DNA of 64,000 bases from DAHUXT01 sp036273675 (GCA_036273675.1 DASUHD010000142.1:1-64000), one strand, 5' to 3'. Shown: positions 34,739 through 43,516, numbered from the stretch's first letter. Notes: generated by a model from the sequence alone, not told the origin. Program-made: numbers and translations.

Positions 34739-36079
34739 CTAACTCAAGAAGCCTGAGTAATTGCGCATCACCATCTGCGCCTCAAGTTGTTTGATCGTAT
34801 CCAGCGCCACGCCGACGATAATCAGCAGCGAGGCCGCCTGGAAGGGTAAATTGTTCTGGTTGGTGCTTATCAGCGCGGGCGCCACCGCCACTATGCCCAG
34901 GAAGATCGCGCCCCCGAACGTCAGGCGATGCATCACCTTGGTCAGATACTCGTTCGTGCGCGCGCCTGGACGTATGCCCGTTATGAAGGCGCCCTGCTTC
35001 TGCAAGTTCTCTGCCAGATTCTGTTGCTCCCAGAGAACGGTCGCGTAGAAGAAGGTGAATAGGCCAACCATCAAGCCAAAGATCACCCAGTACCACCAGT
35101 TGGTCGTATCCAGCCAGGTGCGGATAGTCACGAAGAAGTTATGCAGCCCGGTATTGGTGCTGGTCTGCATGAAATTCGCGATAATCACCGGCAGCAGCAA
35201 CATCGAACTGGCGAAGATAATCGGGATCATGCCCGCGCTGTTGACCTGCATGGGAATGTAGGTCGTCTCCTGCCCCGCGCGCTCCATCGCAAAGACACGC
35301 CGCTTCGAGGGATACTGCACCGGGATGCGCCGCTGCGCCAGATAGACCATCACCATCACGAAGGTCATCGCCAGCCCCAGCGCCACGATAAACAGGATGC
35401 CAATCGCGCCGCCGGTGCTCAGGCCGCTGCCCGCGCCACCGCTGTTGCTGATAAGCTGCGACCCGATCTGCTGCGGGATACGCACCATGATGTTGGCGAA
35501 GATAATCAGCGAGATGCCGTTGCCGATGCCGTTCTCGGTAATGAGTTCGCCGATCCAGACCAGGAACATCGTTCCCGCCGTCAGGCTAACGAGCGCCGAG
35601 AGTGTCGGGACAAACGAGCTTCCGTTGAAGAGGTTGAACTGTGTCGGCTGAATCGCGCCCAGTTGCACCAGCAGCGCCATCTGGCCAAACGCCTGGAGCA
35701 ACGCCAGTGGCACAGTGATGTAGCGCGTAATCTGCGCCAGCCGGTTGCGTCCCGCCTCACCCTCGCGCTGCATCGCGCCGAGCTTCGGAATGATGCCCTG
35801 CAACAGCTGGACGACGATGCTGGCGGTGATATAGGGGTAGACGCCCATCGAGGCGATGCCGAAGGTATAGAGTGAACCGCCGGTAAATACGTCGAGCAGG
35901 CCAAAGAATTGCTTCAGGTCGCCAGTGTTTGAGCTATTGGCGTTGCTCAGCGCGGCAGGATCGATGCCAGGCACAGGCACATAGGCCACAAGGCGGAATA
36001 CCAGCAGCATGGCTATCGTGAAGAGGATCTTATTCCTCAGGTCCGGGATAGTCCAGATGCTGCGCAGGCGGTTCAACAT
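34739..36079 (-). CDS. secY: SecY protein translocase subunit
   Basis: Ten-helix pore subunit of the Sec translocon, 446 residues. Motifs include the start LRNKILFTIAMLLVFRLVAY, MGVYPYITASIVVQLLQGIIP around the plug/TM2, and the cytoplasmic loops RRIPVQYPSKR and GIRPGARTNEYL that meet SecA and ribosome. GGAGGCGAGC precedes the ATG. A near-consensus promoter lies 64-92 bases upstream. Confidence 0.98.
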   Translation of the reverse strand: MLNRLRSIWTIPDLRNKILFTIAMLLVFRLVAYVPVPGIDPAALSNANSSNTGDLKQFFGLLDVFTGGSLYTFGIASMGVYPYITASIVVQLLQGIIPKLGAMQREGEAGRNRLAQITRYITVPLALLQAFGQMALLVQLGAIQPTQFNLFNGSSFVPTLSALVSLTAGTMFLVWIGELITENGIGNGISLIIFANIMVRIPQQIGSQLISNSGGAGSGLSTGGAIGILFIVALGLAMTFVMVMVYLAQRRIPVQYPSKRRVFAMERAGQETTYIPMQVNSAGMIPIIFASSMLLLPVIIANFMQTSTNTGLHNFFVTIRTWLDTTNWWYWVIFGLMVGLFTFFYATVLWEQQNLAENLQKQGAFITGIRPGARTNEYLTKVMHRLTFGGAIFLGIVAVAPALISTNQNNLPFQAASLLIIVGVALDTIKQLEAQMVMRNYSGFLS

Positions 36080-36142
36080 GCTCGCCTCCAGAAAACGGGT
36101 CGGTCTCGGTGATGCTGGGTCGTCTCAGAATCTTCTGTAGCT

Positions 36143-36171
36143 ATTATGCGTAAGCGCGGTCCGGATGTCTA
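36143..36171 (-). promoter_or_regulatory. Promoter upstream of secY
   Basis: Minus strand TAGACA, exactly 17 bases, then CATAAT: five of six matches to each consensus hexamer. It lies in the 246-base rplO-secY gap and would allow separate expression of secY-adk-map. Confidence 0.68.
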
Positions 36172-36288
36172 CACAAGTATCGTCATGATGCCGATTGCCA
36201 GAATATCTCGCCGCCGCGCACATACGCGTATTGTATACGACCGATGCGCTTATGTCACCCACAATAGGCGGATGGATGTAGATGGCGA

Positions 36289-36311
36289 CCCCTCCTCGAT
36301 TCGAGGAGGGG
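36289..36311 (-). promoter_or_regulatory. Stem-loop immediately after rplO
   Basis: CCCCTCCTCG (36289-36298) and CGAGGAGGGG (36302-36311) form a perfect 10-bp stem with a 3-base loop, 14 bases after the rplO stop. The following bases (TCGCCATC) contain no U-tract, so complete termination is doubtful. It sits just upstream of the secY promoter. Confidence 0.65.
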
Positions 36312-36325
36312 CTTGCGCTTGCCCG

Positions 36326-36829
36326 TTATACCTTGGGCGGCTCTTTGCCCGAGCGCCGTGTCTTCACGGTCTCGCGCATTGCGATCAGCGTGACACTGCC
36401 ACCGGCCTGCTCAATCGCCGCGCGCGCCGACTCCGACACCTTGTGCGCGGTGACGTTGAGCGCGTGATTGACCTTGCCGTTGCCCAGCACCTTGAGCATA
36501 CCCTTGGTGTGCGACGCCCGGATAAGCCCGTGCGCCGCCAGCGTCTCGGTGTTGACCTGCTCGCCCGCGCCAAAGCCCTTGAGATCGCTCAGGTTGACGA
36601 CGATATATTCCTTGCGGAACGGGTTCTTGAACCCACCCAGATACGGCATGCGGGTCGCAAACCGTGTCTGGCCGCCCTCGAAATGCGCCGGGATGCTCGC
36701 GCCAGTACGCGCCTTCTGGCCCTTCTGGCCGCGACCAGAGGTCTTCACATGGCCGGAGCCATGCCCGCGACCGACACGCTTGCGCCGATGGCGCGCTCCA
36801 GCGGGAGACCGCAGTTCGTCGAGTCTCAT
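36326..36829 (-). CDS. rplO: 50S ribosomal protein L15
   Basis: Late-assembly large-subunit protein, 167 residues (usually about 145-150). The glycine-rich basic N-terminus (KRVGRGHGSGHVKTSGRGQK) and FEGGQTRFATRMPYLGGF are typical. It overlaps the rpmD stop by 4 bases (ATGA), indicating translational coupling. Confidence 0.98.
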   Translation of the reverse strand: MRLDELRSPAGARHRRKRVGRGHGSGHVKTSGRGQKGQKARTGASIPAHFEGGQTRFATRMPYLGGFKNPFRKEYIVVNLSDLKGFGAGEQVNTETLAAHGLIRASHTKGMLKVLGNGKVNHALNVTAHKVSESARAAIEQAGGSVTLIAMRETVKTRRSGKEPPKV

Positions 36830-37011
36830 GCCGACACCTCTTCCACCCGCACCAGATGCGAGACTTTGTTCACCATGCCACGGATGACCGGCGAATCTTC
36901 ATGCTCGACCGCCTGGTGCAGCTTGCGCAGCCCCAGCGCTTCGATGGTGCGCTTCTGCCGCTCGGGATATCCGATGGCGCTCTTGGTATAGGTTATCCGA
37001 ATCTTTGCCAT
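36826..37011 (-). CDS. rpmD: 50S ribosomal protein L30
   Basis: Small 61-residue large-subunit protein: AKIRITYTKSAIGYPERQKR, then LRKLHQAVEHEDSPVIRGM. ATG at 37011; a long in-frame upstream extension is only the antisense-like shadow of the rpsE tail. Confidence 0.96.
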   Translation of the reverse strand: MAKIRITYTKSAIGYPERQKRTIEALGLRKLHQAVEHEDSPVIRGMVNKVSHLVRVEEVSA

Positions 37012-37114
37012 ATCTTCTGCTCCACACGCGCTCGCCAGCTTGCCAGCCATCCGCTGGTAGTTCTGTCGGCGCGACCTCGCGAGAACGATGCTAGCGACCC
37101 AGCGACCTGGCGTC

Positions 37115-37849
37115 CTAGCGACGCGGGCCGGCGCCGCCACCGGGGCGATTGCCGCCGCGACCGGGGCCACCACGACCAGGACCGCCACGGCCAGGGCCAC
37201 CGCGATCACCACCAGGGCCACCCGTTCCGCCACCGTCGCCACGTCCACCACGGCGACGATCACCGCCACGCTCCTCGCGCTCCTCGCGCACAGGCGGGGT
37301 GTACGTCGCGGCTGCCGCGACCTCATCCGAGATGCGTTGCGCCTGGCGCGCGCCCACCAACTCGGCGACCGAGCGACCGCGCCGCGCCGCCTCCGACTCG
37401 AAGGACGCCAGCGACCGCAGACCGTTCATCGTGGCCATCACAGTATTGAGCGAGGTCGAACTCCCGAGCGACTTCGTGAGAATGTCGCGGATACCCGCCG
37501 CCTCAACCACCGCGCGCACCGCGCCCCCGGCGATCACACCGGTGCCAGCGGCGGCAGGCTTGAGCATCACCTCCGACGCGGCGAAAAGGCCACGCGAGAG
37601 GTATGGGATCGTCGTACCCTGTAGCGGCACCGCAATCAGGTGCTTCTTGGCGTCTTCGACGCCCTTGCGAATGGCCTCTGGCACCTCACCGGCTTTGCCC
37701 AGACCCACTCCGACATGGCCAGAACGATCTCCGACCACCACCAGCGCGCGGAAGCTGAAGCGACGTCCGCCCTTCACCACTTTCGCCACGCGAGCGACCT
37801 GAACCACCGTCTCTTCCAGATTCAGTCGCGATGCGTCAATTTTCGGCAT
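37115..37849 (-). CDS. rpsE: 30S ribosomal protein S5 with RGG-rich tail
   Basis: S5 acts in decoding fidelity and mRNA helicase function at the entry tunnel. The core (about 1-180) has the double-stranded RNA-binding fold and SLGSSTSLNTVMATMNGL. It then continues with about 58 residues of Arg/Gly/Pro repeats (187-244; GGPGRGGPGRGGPGRGG), giving 244 instead of about 166-170. The tail is probably disordered and RNA-binding. GGGGGAGC precedes the ATG. Confidence 0.96.
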   Translation of the reverse strand: MPKIDASRLNLEETVVQVARVAKVVKGGRRFSFRALVVVGDRSGHVGVGLGKAGEVPEAIRKGVEDAKKHLIAVPLQGTTIPYLSRGLFAASEVMLKPAAAGTGVIAGGAVRAVVEAAGIRDILTKSLGSSTSLNTVMATMNGLRSLASFESEAARRGRSVAELVGARQAQRISDEVAAAATYTPPVREEREERGGDRRRGGRGDGGGTGGPGGDRGGPGRGGPGRGGPGRGGNRPGGGAGPRR

Positions 37850-37865
37850 GTGCTCCCCCGCGCCT

Positions 37866-38291
37866 CTAGAAGTCCAGGCCGCCCTTGCGGGCGCCCTCGG
37901 CCAGCGCCGCTACGCGCCCATGATAAATATAGCCGCCGCGGTCAAAGACCACCGCTGTGATGCCTAGCGCCTTCGCCCGCTGCGCAATGACCTGGCCGAC
38001 CTGCCACGCCTGGACGACGCGCTTGTTCTTCGTCAGCCCCTTGATCGCCGCCGCCGTCTCGTCGCTCTCGGTCAGCGCCTCGGTTTTCTTGGCCTCCGCC
38101 GCGAACTGCGGATCGCGCGACGATGCGGCCACCAGCGTATGGTTCCGCGTATCGTCGATCACCTGTGCGTAGATCTGCGTCGCGCTTCGGAAGACGGCGA
38201 GGCGCGGCCGCTGGCTCGTCCCCGAGACCTTCTTGCGCACGCGCTGGTGCCGCCGCAGGCGCGCCTGATTGGAATACTGCTTCTTAATCAT
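37866..38291 (-). CDS. rplR: 50S ribosomal protein L18
   Basis: 5S rRNA-binding protein, 141 residues against about 120. The N-terminus (RLRRHQRVRKKVSGTSQRPR) and C-terminus (VVFDRGGYIYHGRVAALAEG) are typical; a charged segment of about 20 residues is inserted in the middle (about 66-92). A 150-base gap with a long hairpin separates it from rplF. Confidence 0.96.
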   Translation of the reverse strand: MIKKQYSNQARLRRHQRVRKKVSGTSQRPRLAVFRSATQIYAQVIDDTRNHTLVAASSRDPQFAAEAKKTEALTESDETAAAIKGLTKNKRVVQAWQVGQVIAQRAKALGITAVVFDRGGYIYHGRVAALAEGARKGGLDF

Positions 38292-38317
38292 CTCTCTGCT
38301 CCATGCAGACCTTCAAC

Positions 38318-38387
38318 AGGAGGCCTCCCAGTCGGACTACGTGACGTGGCTGGCACTACGTCCACCCACGACCGGGCAGCGCCTCCT
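38318..38387 (-). promoter_or_regulatory. Long intercistronic hairpin between rplF and rplR
   Basis: AGGAGGC (38318-38324) pairs with GCCTCCT (38381-38387), and inside it CCC-a-GTCG (38327-38334) with CGAC-c-GGG (38369-38376), giving about 14 bp with small internal loops. On the minus strand it precedes rplR and could mask or present its ribosome binding region. Confidence 0.45.
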
Positions 38388-38441
38388 AGAATACACGAGA
38401 AACATGCGATATGGCCAGTGCGGCCCGCCAGAGCCAGACGG

Positions 38442-38996
38442 CTACTTCTTGCCGCCGACCTTCCCAGCCTTCCCAGCCTTCATACGTACCCGCTCGCCGC
38501 TGTAGCGAATGCCCTTGCCCTTGTATGGCTCCGGCTTGCGGATCGAGCGAATATTGGCCGCCACCTGGCCCACCATATGTTTGTCGATGCCGGTGACGCT
38601 GAGCCTGGTCGTGCCGTCCACAGTGAATGAGATGCCCTCCGGCGGGTTCATCTGCACCGGGTGCGAGAAGCCCACTTGAAAGACCAGATTCTCGCCGACC
38701 TTCGCGACACGATAGCCCACCCCCTGCAATTCGAGGTTCTTGGTGAAGCCATCTTTGACGCCGACCACCATATTGTTGAGCAGCGACCGTGAAAGCCCGT
38801 GCAGTGATTTGCTCTGCTTGCTGTCATCAGGCCGGGAAACGGTGAGCGTATCACCATCCTGGGTGATTGTCAGCATCGCAGGGAAGGTGTGGGACAGACT
38901 GCCCTTCGGCCCGGTCACCGTGACGGCGTTGCCCGCGCCAACTTCCACCTTCACACCGGCTGGCACCGTAATCGGCGACCGTCCAATGCGCGACAT
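38442..38996 (-). CDS. rplF: 50S ribosomal protein L6
   Basis: L6 near the sarcin-ricin loop and factor-binding site, 184 residues, two similar domains. SRIGRSPITVPAGVKVEV at the start and EPYKGKGIRYSGERVRMKAG at the end are typical. GGGGGTACGAT precedes the ATG. Confidence 0.98.
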   Translation of the reverse strand: MSRIGRSPITVPAGVKVEVGAGNAVTVTGPKGSLSHTFPAMLTITQDGDTLTVSRPDDSKQSKSLHGLSRSLLNNMVVGVKDGFTKNLELQGVGYRVAKVGENLVFQVGFSHPVQMNPPEGISFTVDGTTRLSVTGIDKHMVGQVAANIRSIRKPEPYKGKGIRYSGERVRMKAGKAGKVGGKK

Positions 38997-39014
38997 ATCG
39001 TACCCCCTGACTGA

Positions 39015-39410
39015 CTACCAGACGTAGCAGACCACTTCGCCGCCAAGCCCCTGCTGAAATGCCTGGCGACCCGTCATCAAACCGCTGGGCGTCGAAATAA
39101 TCGCCGTACCCAGGCCACCGCGCACGCGCGGAATGGCGTCGCGGCGGGTGTAGACGCGCAAACCGGGCTTGCTCACACGCTTGAGCTGAGTGAGCACCGG
39201 GCGCTTGTCCACATAGCGCAGGGTGATGCGAATCGTCCCCTGCGGATTATCCTTGATGACGTCGAAATCCTTGATATAGCCTTCGTCTTTGAGGATACGC
39301 GCAATGGCGACCTTCATATTCGAGGCGGGAATGATCACGCGCGTATGGCGCGCCATGATCGCGTTGCGGATGCGTGTCAGCATATCCGCGATGGGATCGG
39401 TCATGTTCAT
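39015..39410 (-). CDS. rpsH: 30S ribosomal protein S8
   Basis: Primary central-domain 16S binder, 131 residues. DPIADMLTRIRNAIMARH at the start; STPSGLMTGRQAFQQGLGGE and a final CYVW are conserved. In Escherichia coli S8 represses the spc operon. GAGGAGGGC precedes the ATG. Confidence 0.98.
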   Translation of the reverse strand: MNMTDPIADMLTRIRNAIMARHTRVIIPASNMKVAIARILKDEGYIKDFDVIKDNPQGTIRITLRYVDKRPVLTQLKRVSKPGLRVYTRRDAIPRVRGGLGTAIISTPSGLMTGRQAFQQGLGGEVVCYVW

Positions 39411-39430
39411 TACAAGCCCTCCTCGCAGTC

Positions 39431-39616
39431 CTACCAGCTCGACTTAGTGACGCCGGGCAGCTCGCCCCGCAGGGCGCGCTCGCGGAAGCAGATGCGGCAG
39501 AGGCCAAACTTGCGCATGTAGGCGCGGGGCCGACCGCAGTTGCCGCAGCGGTTGTGCTGGCGAACTTTGAACTTAGGCTTGCGCTGGGACTTGACGATCA
39601 TCGAAGTCTTTGCCAT
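39431..39616 (-). CDS. rpsN: 30S ribosomal protein S14 (zinc type)
   Basis: The short, zinc-binding S14 (61 residues) with C24, C27, C40 and C43 in CGNCGRPRAYMRKFGLCRIC. GGAGGGGGC precedes the ATG at 39616. A 141-base gap separates it from rplE. Confidence 0.97.
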   Translation of the reverse strand: MAKTSMIVKSQRKPKFKVRQHNRCGNCGRPRAYMRKFGLCRICFRERALRGELPGVTKSSW

Positions 39617-39757
39617 CGTTGCCCCCTCCAGGGCGAGGGACCGGGCTTCGGTGGAACGATGCAATGATTCACACCGGTTTCCGGACCCTTAGTCCCGCAT
39701 ATCGCGGTACTCAATCAAAAACACTGAACACAAAATAGCTACTCATAGCTACAGAAG

Positions 39758-40354
39758 CTACGCCTGCTGGGTCTGCTGATGCTTGAACGGCATGCCCACC
39801 AGCTGGAGCAGGCGGCGTCCCTCTTCGTCGGTGTGGGCGGTGGTCACGATGGTGATCTCCATGCCGCGCACCTTGTCGATCTTGTCGTAGTTGATCTCCG
39901 GGAAGACCAGTTGCTCGCGAATGCCCAGGGTATAGTTGCCGCGCCCATCGAATGAGTCGCGCGAGACGCCCTGGAAGTCGCGCAGACGTGGCAGCGCCAC
40001 ACTCACCAGCTTATCCAGAAAGTCATACATATGGTTGCCGCGCAGCGTGACCGTGCAACCGATGGGGTTGCCCTCGCGCAGCTTAAACGACGCCACCGAG
40101 CGCTTCGCCTTCGTAACCACCGGGCGCTGGCCCGTGATATCGCTCAGGTCGCGCACAGCGTTCTCCATCGCCTTCGGCGTCTGGAGCGCCTCGCCCATGC
40201 CGATATTGATCACGATCTTATGAACAACGGGCGCCTGCATGACATTGGAATAGCTAAATTCTTTCATGAGCGCCGGAACGATTTCCTTGCGATAGCGCTC
40301 TTTCAATCTAGGCGTGGTTGGCGCCGCTTTTGGTGTCGCCTTTGATGTTGCCAT
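39758..40354 (-). CDS. rplE: 50S ribosomal protein L5
   Basis: 5S rRNA-binding protein of the central protuberance, 198 residues with a short Ala/Pro/Lys N-terminal extension (ATSKATPKAAPTTPR). The core RYRKEIVPALMKEFSYSNVM and GMEITIVTTAHTDEEGRRLL are typical. It starts 3 bases after the rplX stop, so translation is likely coupled. Confidence 0.98.
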   Translation of the reverse strand: MATSKATPKAAPTTPRLKERYRKEIVPALMKEFSYSNVMQAPVVHKIVINIGMGEALQTPKAMENAVRDLSDITGQRPVVTKAKRSVASFKLREGNPIGCTVTLRGNHMYDFLDKLVSVALPRLRDFQGVSRDSFDGRGNYTLGIREQLVFPEINYDKIDKVRGMEITIVTTAHTDEEGRRLLQLVGMPFKHQQTQQA

Positions 40355-40357
40355 GGC

Positions 40358-40744
40358 TTAATCCCTCGTATGTTCCTGAATAAGCTGGCCGCACTGCTTG
40401 CACACCCGGCGCACCCGCTCCTTCTCATCCGCATCCGAAGCGACGTGCTCATGGCCAATGCGTGTTGGCTTGCCACACTCCGTGCAGATGACCATGACAT
40501 TGGACGCATGCAGCGGCATCGCCTTCTCGATGATGCCCGCCGCCATGCCCCGGCCTGCCTTCATATGCTTCTTGGCGATATTGACGCCCTCCACGATCAC
40601 CTTGTTCTCGCGGGGCATCGCGCGCTGCACCGTTCCACGCTTGCCGCGATCTTTGCCGGTCAGCACCAGAACGGTATCGCCTTTATGCACATGCAGCTTG
40701 GCCAGGTGCAGGGGCTTATTCTCATGTTTGTGAGTTGTCGCCAT
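40358..40744 (-). CDS. rplX: 50S ribosomal protein L24
   Basis: Assembly initiator, 128 residues. KOW motif at about 18-50 (VHKGDTVLVLTGKDRGKRGT); C-terminal half has two cysteine pairs (CTEC and CKQC), a zinc-ribbon variant seen in many L24. A His/Lys-rich N-terminus of about 14 residues is extra. Confidence 0.97.
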   Translation of the reverse strand: MATTHKHENKPLHLAKLHVHKGDTVLVLTGKDRGKRGTVQRAMPRENKVIVEGVNIAKKHMKAGRGMAAGIIEKAMPLHASNVMVICTECGKPTRIGHEHVASDADEKERVRRVCKQCGQLIQEHTRD

Positions 40745-40822
40745 CTACTTCTTCGCCTCTTCCCTTGCCCTTTGGCCTCTTCGTCTCTCACTTCTCACCC
40801 ACGCTCATCGCCGCGCTCCGTC

Positions 40823-41188
40823 TTAGAGCACTTCCGGCGCGAGTGAGATAATCTTCATAAAATTGCGTTCGCGCAGCTCGCGGGCGACCGGCCCAAAGAT
40901 GCGGGTGCCGCGCGGATTGTTGCCCGCGGAGATAATCACCGCCGCGTTTTCGTCGAACTTGATATAGCTGCCGTCCGGGCGGCCATACTCTTTGGCGACG
41001 CGCACGACCACCGCCGTAACGACCTCGCCCTTCTTGACCGCGCCATTGGGCTGCGCCTCTTTGACCGACGCCTTGATCAGATCGCCGACGCTGGCCCAGC
41101 GCTTGTTAGGCGTCATGACGCGGATGCACATGATCTCTTTGGCGCCCGTGTTATCGGCCACCTTGAGCCGTGTCTGCGGCATAATCAT
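40823..41188 (-). CDS. rplN: 50S ribosomal protein L14
   Basis: Beta-barrel protein at bridge B5/B8, 121 residues: QTRLKVADNTGAKEIMCIRV, then NPRGTRIFGPVARELRER and KIISLAPEVL at the end. Two ATG codons (41188, 41182) are possible; the first fits the family. Confidence 0.98.
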   Translation of the reverse strand: MIMPQTRLKVADNTGAKEIMCIRVMTPNKRWASVGDLIKASVKEAQPNGAVKKGEVVTAVVVRVAKEYGRPDGSYIKFDENAAVIISAGNNPRGTRIFGPVARELRERNFMKIISLAPEVL

Positions 41189-41194
41189 GTTGCT

Positions 41195-41617
41195 CTACTC
41201 CTCGTCTTCCGTCTCGGCTTCGCCGTTCTCTGGCAGGTCAGGCGCGAGCTGGGCTACGACTTCCTCCACCGCCATGGTCTGCACCGCGCGGTTGAGGATC
41301 TTGACCAGCTTCCAGCGCTTCTCTTTGCTCAGCGGGCGCGTCTCCTCGATCACCACGATATCGCCGATGCGGGCCTCGTTATACTCATCGTGCGCCTTGA
41401 AGCGAGTCGTATAGCGATAGGTGCGCTTGTAGACGCGGTGCCGCTTCAGCTCCTCCACGGCGACGACGATGGTCTTCTGCATCTTGTCGCTGGCGACGCG
41501 CCCCTGCTTGCGTTGGCGGCGATGTGGCTTCGGCTGCGCCTGTGCCTGAACCTGAGCTTGTGGCTCTGGCTGTGGCTTGGCGACCCGAGCCGACTCGCCT
41601 GGAGTCTTTTTCGCCAT
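41195..41617 (-). CDS. rpsQ: 30S ribosomal protein S17 with both termini extended
   Basis: OB-fold 16S-binding protein. The core (about 36-118; GRVASDKMQKTIVVAVEELK) is normal, but the protein has 140 residues instead of about 85: an N-terminal Gln/Ala/Pro-rich arm (PQPEPQAQVQAQAQPKPH) and an acidic C-terminus (ENGEAETEDEE). ATG is 3 bases after the rpmC stop. Confidence 0.96.
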   Translation of the reverse strand: MAKKTPGESARVAKPQPEPQAQVQAQAQPKPHRRQRKQGRVASDKMQKTIVVAVEELKRHRVYKRTYRYTTRFKAHDEYNEARIGDIVVIEETRPLSKEKRWKLVKILNRAVQTMAVEEVVAQLAPDLPENGEAETEDEE

Positions 41618-41620
41618 TGC

Positions 41621-41884
41621 CTACTTCTCCTCACTGGCAACAGCCGCGTCATCCAGCGCACCCTGTGCCTCTAACACGGCAGCGTTTTGCAACTCGCTGA
41701 GATGGAACATCAGCCGAGCGATATCTGCCCTCACCTGTGCAAATTCGCGATTGTTCTTCACTTCGCCGCGATCCTTACGGATGCGCAGCTCAAAGAGATG
41801 ACGCCGCAGGTCGTTGATCTCCTGCTGCGCGTCGTGCATGTTCATCGCCCGAATTTCTCGGCGGCGATCATTAAGCTTCGACAC
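41621..41884 (-). CDS. rpmC: 50S ribosomal protein L29
   Basis: Helical hairpin protein at the tunnel exit, 87 residues. LRRHLFELRIRKDRGEVKNN is the family core. The start is GTG at 41884, placed inside the end of rplP (14-base overlap), because EIRAMNMHDAQQE aligns with the usual L29 N-terminus and AGGAGGCGGAAA lies just before. The ATG codons at 41845 and 41839 would cut into the first helix. A C-terminal Ala-rich extension of about 15 residues follows. Confidence 0.88.
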   Translation of the reverse strand: MSKLNDRRREIRAMNMHDAQQEINDLRRHLFELRIRKDRGEVKNNREFAQVRADIARLMFHLSELQNAAVLEAQGALDDAAVASEEK

Positions 41885-42302
41885 TTTCCGCCTCCTGCCG
41901 GACGATAAACTTCGTCTGAATGGGCAGCTTGTTCGACGCCAGCCGCATGGCCTCTTTGGCAACGTCTTCGCGGACGCCGCCAAGCTCGAAGAGAATGCGC
42001 CCTGGCTTGACCACGGCAACCCAGTGGTCGGGCGCGCCTTTGCCGGAACCCATGCGGGTCTCGGCTGGCTTGGAGGTCACCGGCTTATCGGGGAAGACGC
42101 GAATCCAGACCTTCCCACCGCGCTTGATGAAGCGGGTCATGGCGATACGCGCTGCCTCGATCTGGCGCGCCTCCAGCCAGACCGGCTCCAGCGCCTGCAA
42201 GGCGAACTCACCAAAGGCGATGGTGCTGCCACGATAGGCTTTACCCCGCATACGCCCGCGGTGTTGTTTACGATATTTGGTTCTCGATGGCGCCAGTAAC
42301 AT
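41871..42302 (-). CDS. rplP: 50S ribosomal protein L16
   Basis: L16 at the A-site finger base, 143 residues. The N-terminus MLLAPSRTKYRKQHRGRMRG and GSGKGAPDHWVAVVKPGRIL are diagnostic. ATG at 42302 has GGAG 9 bases upstream; the frame runs on upstream in the gap after rpsC. Confidence 0.98.
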   Translation of the reverse strand: MLLAPSRTKYRKQHRGRMRGKAYRGSTIAFGEFALQALEPVWLEARQIEAARIAMTRFIKRGGKVWIRVFPDKPVTSKPAETRMGSGKGAPDHWVAVVKPGRILFELGGVREDVAKEAMRLASNKLPIQTKFIVRQEAESVEA

Positions 42303-42416
42303 GGCAGATGCTCCAGTTCGAGTTCGCCGGCCGCCGCCATCTCGCCCGAAGTATTGGTACGGTGGCGATGCGCGTGCGGCCACAACTATGCGACAGTTGG
42401 ATGCCGATTTGAGCGG

Positions 42417-43493
42417 CTACGAGTCAGATTCGTTGGTCTCTGGCGTCGAAGCGGAATCAGTCGGCGGATGATTGGAATTGTTGGCGGCGGAATCCGTCGC
42501 CGGTGGTGTCGGTGGTGTCGGTGGTGTCGGTGGTGTCGGTGGTACAGCCTGGCTGGCCGAAGCGCCACCCGCCGCCGGACGCGGTGTTCGTGGGGCGCGA
42601 GGAGCGCCGCCCGCCGCGCCGGTCCGCGGCCCGCCCGCGCCACCTGAGCGCGCGCCGCCGGTTCGTGGGCCACCCGTGCCACCCGTGCGTGGGCCGCCAC
42701 GATCACCGCGCTCGCCGCCCGCGCGTGGGCCGCGGTCGCCACGTGGGCCACCACGGTCGCCACGATCACCGCGCTCCCCACCACGACCGCCTCGGCGCTC
42801 GCCATGGTCTCCGCGCTCAGCCGCTGGCGACGAGACACCCTGGCTGACGCGCTCGCCCTGGCGCTCTGGCAGCACATCGCCGTGATAGATCCAGACCTTG
42901 ATGCCGATGACACCATAGGTGGTGTGCGCCTCGGCCAGGCCATAGTCGATATCGGCGCGGAGGGTCTGCAACGGCACGCTGCCCTCAGACTCCTTCTCGA
43001 CGCGCGCAATCTCAGCGCCGCCGAGCCGCCCGCCCATCACAACCTTGATGCCCTTGGCGCCCGCGCGCATCGTCTTCTGCACGCCCTGTTTCATCGCCCG
43101 GCGGAACGAGACACGCTTCTCGAGCTGATCGGCGATGCTGCGCGCCACCAGATACGCGTCCAGTTCGGGCGTGCGTATCTCGACGATGCTCAGGCGCACC
43201 TTCTTTTTCGTCTGGCGCTCCAGATCCTGGCGCAACCGCTCGACACTCTCGCCGCTCTTGCCAATGACGATGCCTGGCTTGGCGGTGTGGATGGTGACGG
43301 CGATCTGCGTCCCAGCCACCCGCTCGATCTCGATGCGCGAGATGCCCGCGTTAGCCAGCCGTTTGCGGATGATGTCGCGCAGCTTGCGATCTTCGGCAAG
43401 CAGGTCTTTGTACGTCTTGTCGGCGTACCAGCGCGAGTCCCAACCTTTGATGACGCCCAACCGGAAGCCGGTGGGATGAACTTTATGCCCCAA
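42417..43493 (-). CDS. rpsC: 30S ribosomal protein S3 with long disordered tail
   Basis: S3 at the mRNA entry. KH domain (PGIVIGKSGESVERLRQDL) and C-terminal domain end near residue 220, then about 137 residues follow: an Arg/Gly/Asp-rich part (230-300; GERRGGRGGERGDRGDRGG), a PPTPPTPPTPP run and a Ser/Thr/Asn/Glu end. Total 358 against about 210-240. The start is TTG at 43493 (GHKVHPTGFRLGV), with GAGGAGGCTCACGA upstream. Confidence 0.96.
   Translation of the reverse strand: MGHKVHPTGFRLGVIKGWDSRWYADKTYKDLLAEDRKLRDIIRKRLANAGISRIEIERVAGTQIAVTIHTAKPGIVIGKSGESVERLRQDLERQTKKKVRLSIVEIRTPELDAYLVARSIADQLEKRVSFRRAMKQGVQKTMRAGAKGIKVVMGGRLGGAEIARVEKESEGSVPLQTLRADIDYGLAEAHTTYGVIGIKVWIYHGDVLPERQGERVSQGVSSPAAERGDHGERRGGRGGERGDRGDRGGPRGDRGPRAGGERGDRGGPRTGGTGGPRTGGARSGGAGGPRTGAAGGAPRAPRTPRPAAGGASASQAVPPTPPTPPTPPTPPATDSAANNSNHPPTDSASTPETNESDS
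42502..42544. repeat. 9-bp microsatellite inside rpsC
   Basis: Four exact copies of GGTGGTGTC plus a partial fifth, encoding (PPT)n on the minus strand. Units are in frame, so slippage would change tail length without breaking S3. Confidence 0.9.
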
Positions 43494-43516
43494 TCGTGAG
43501 CCTCCTCTGCCGCAGC

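Noticed and set aside
36289..36311. Full intrinsic terminator after rplO
   Set aside because: The stem is strong but no U-tract follows on the minus strand; kept as a stem-loop only.
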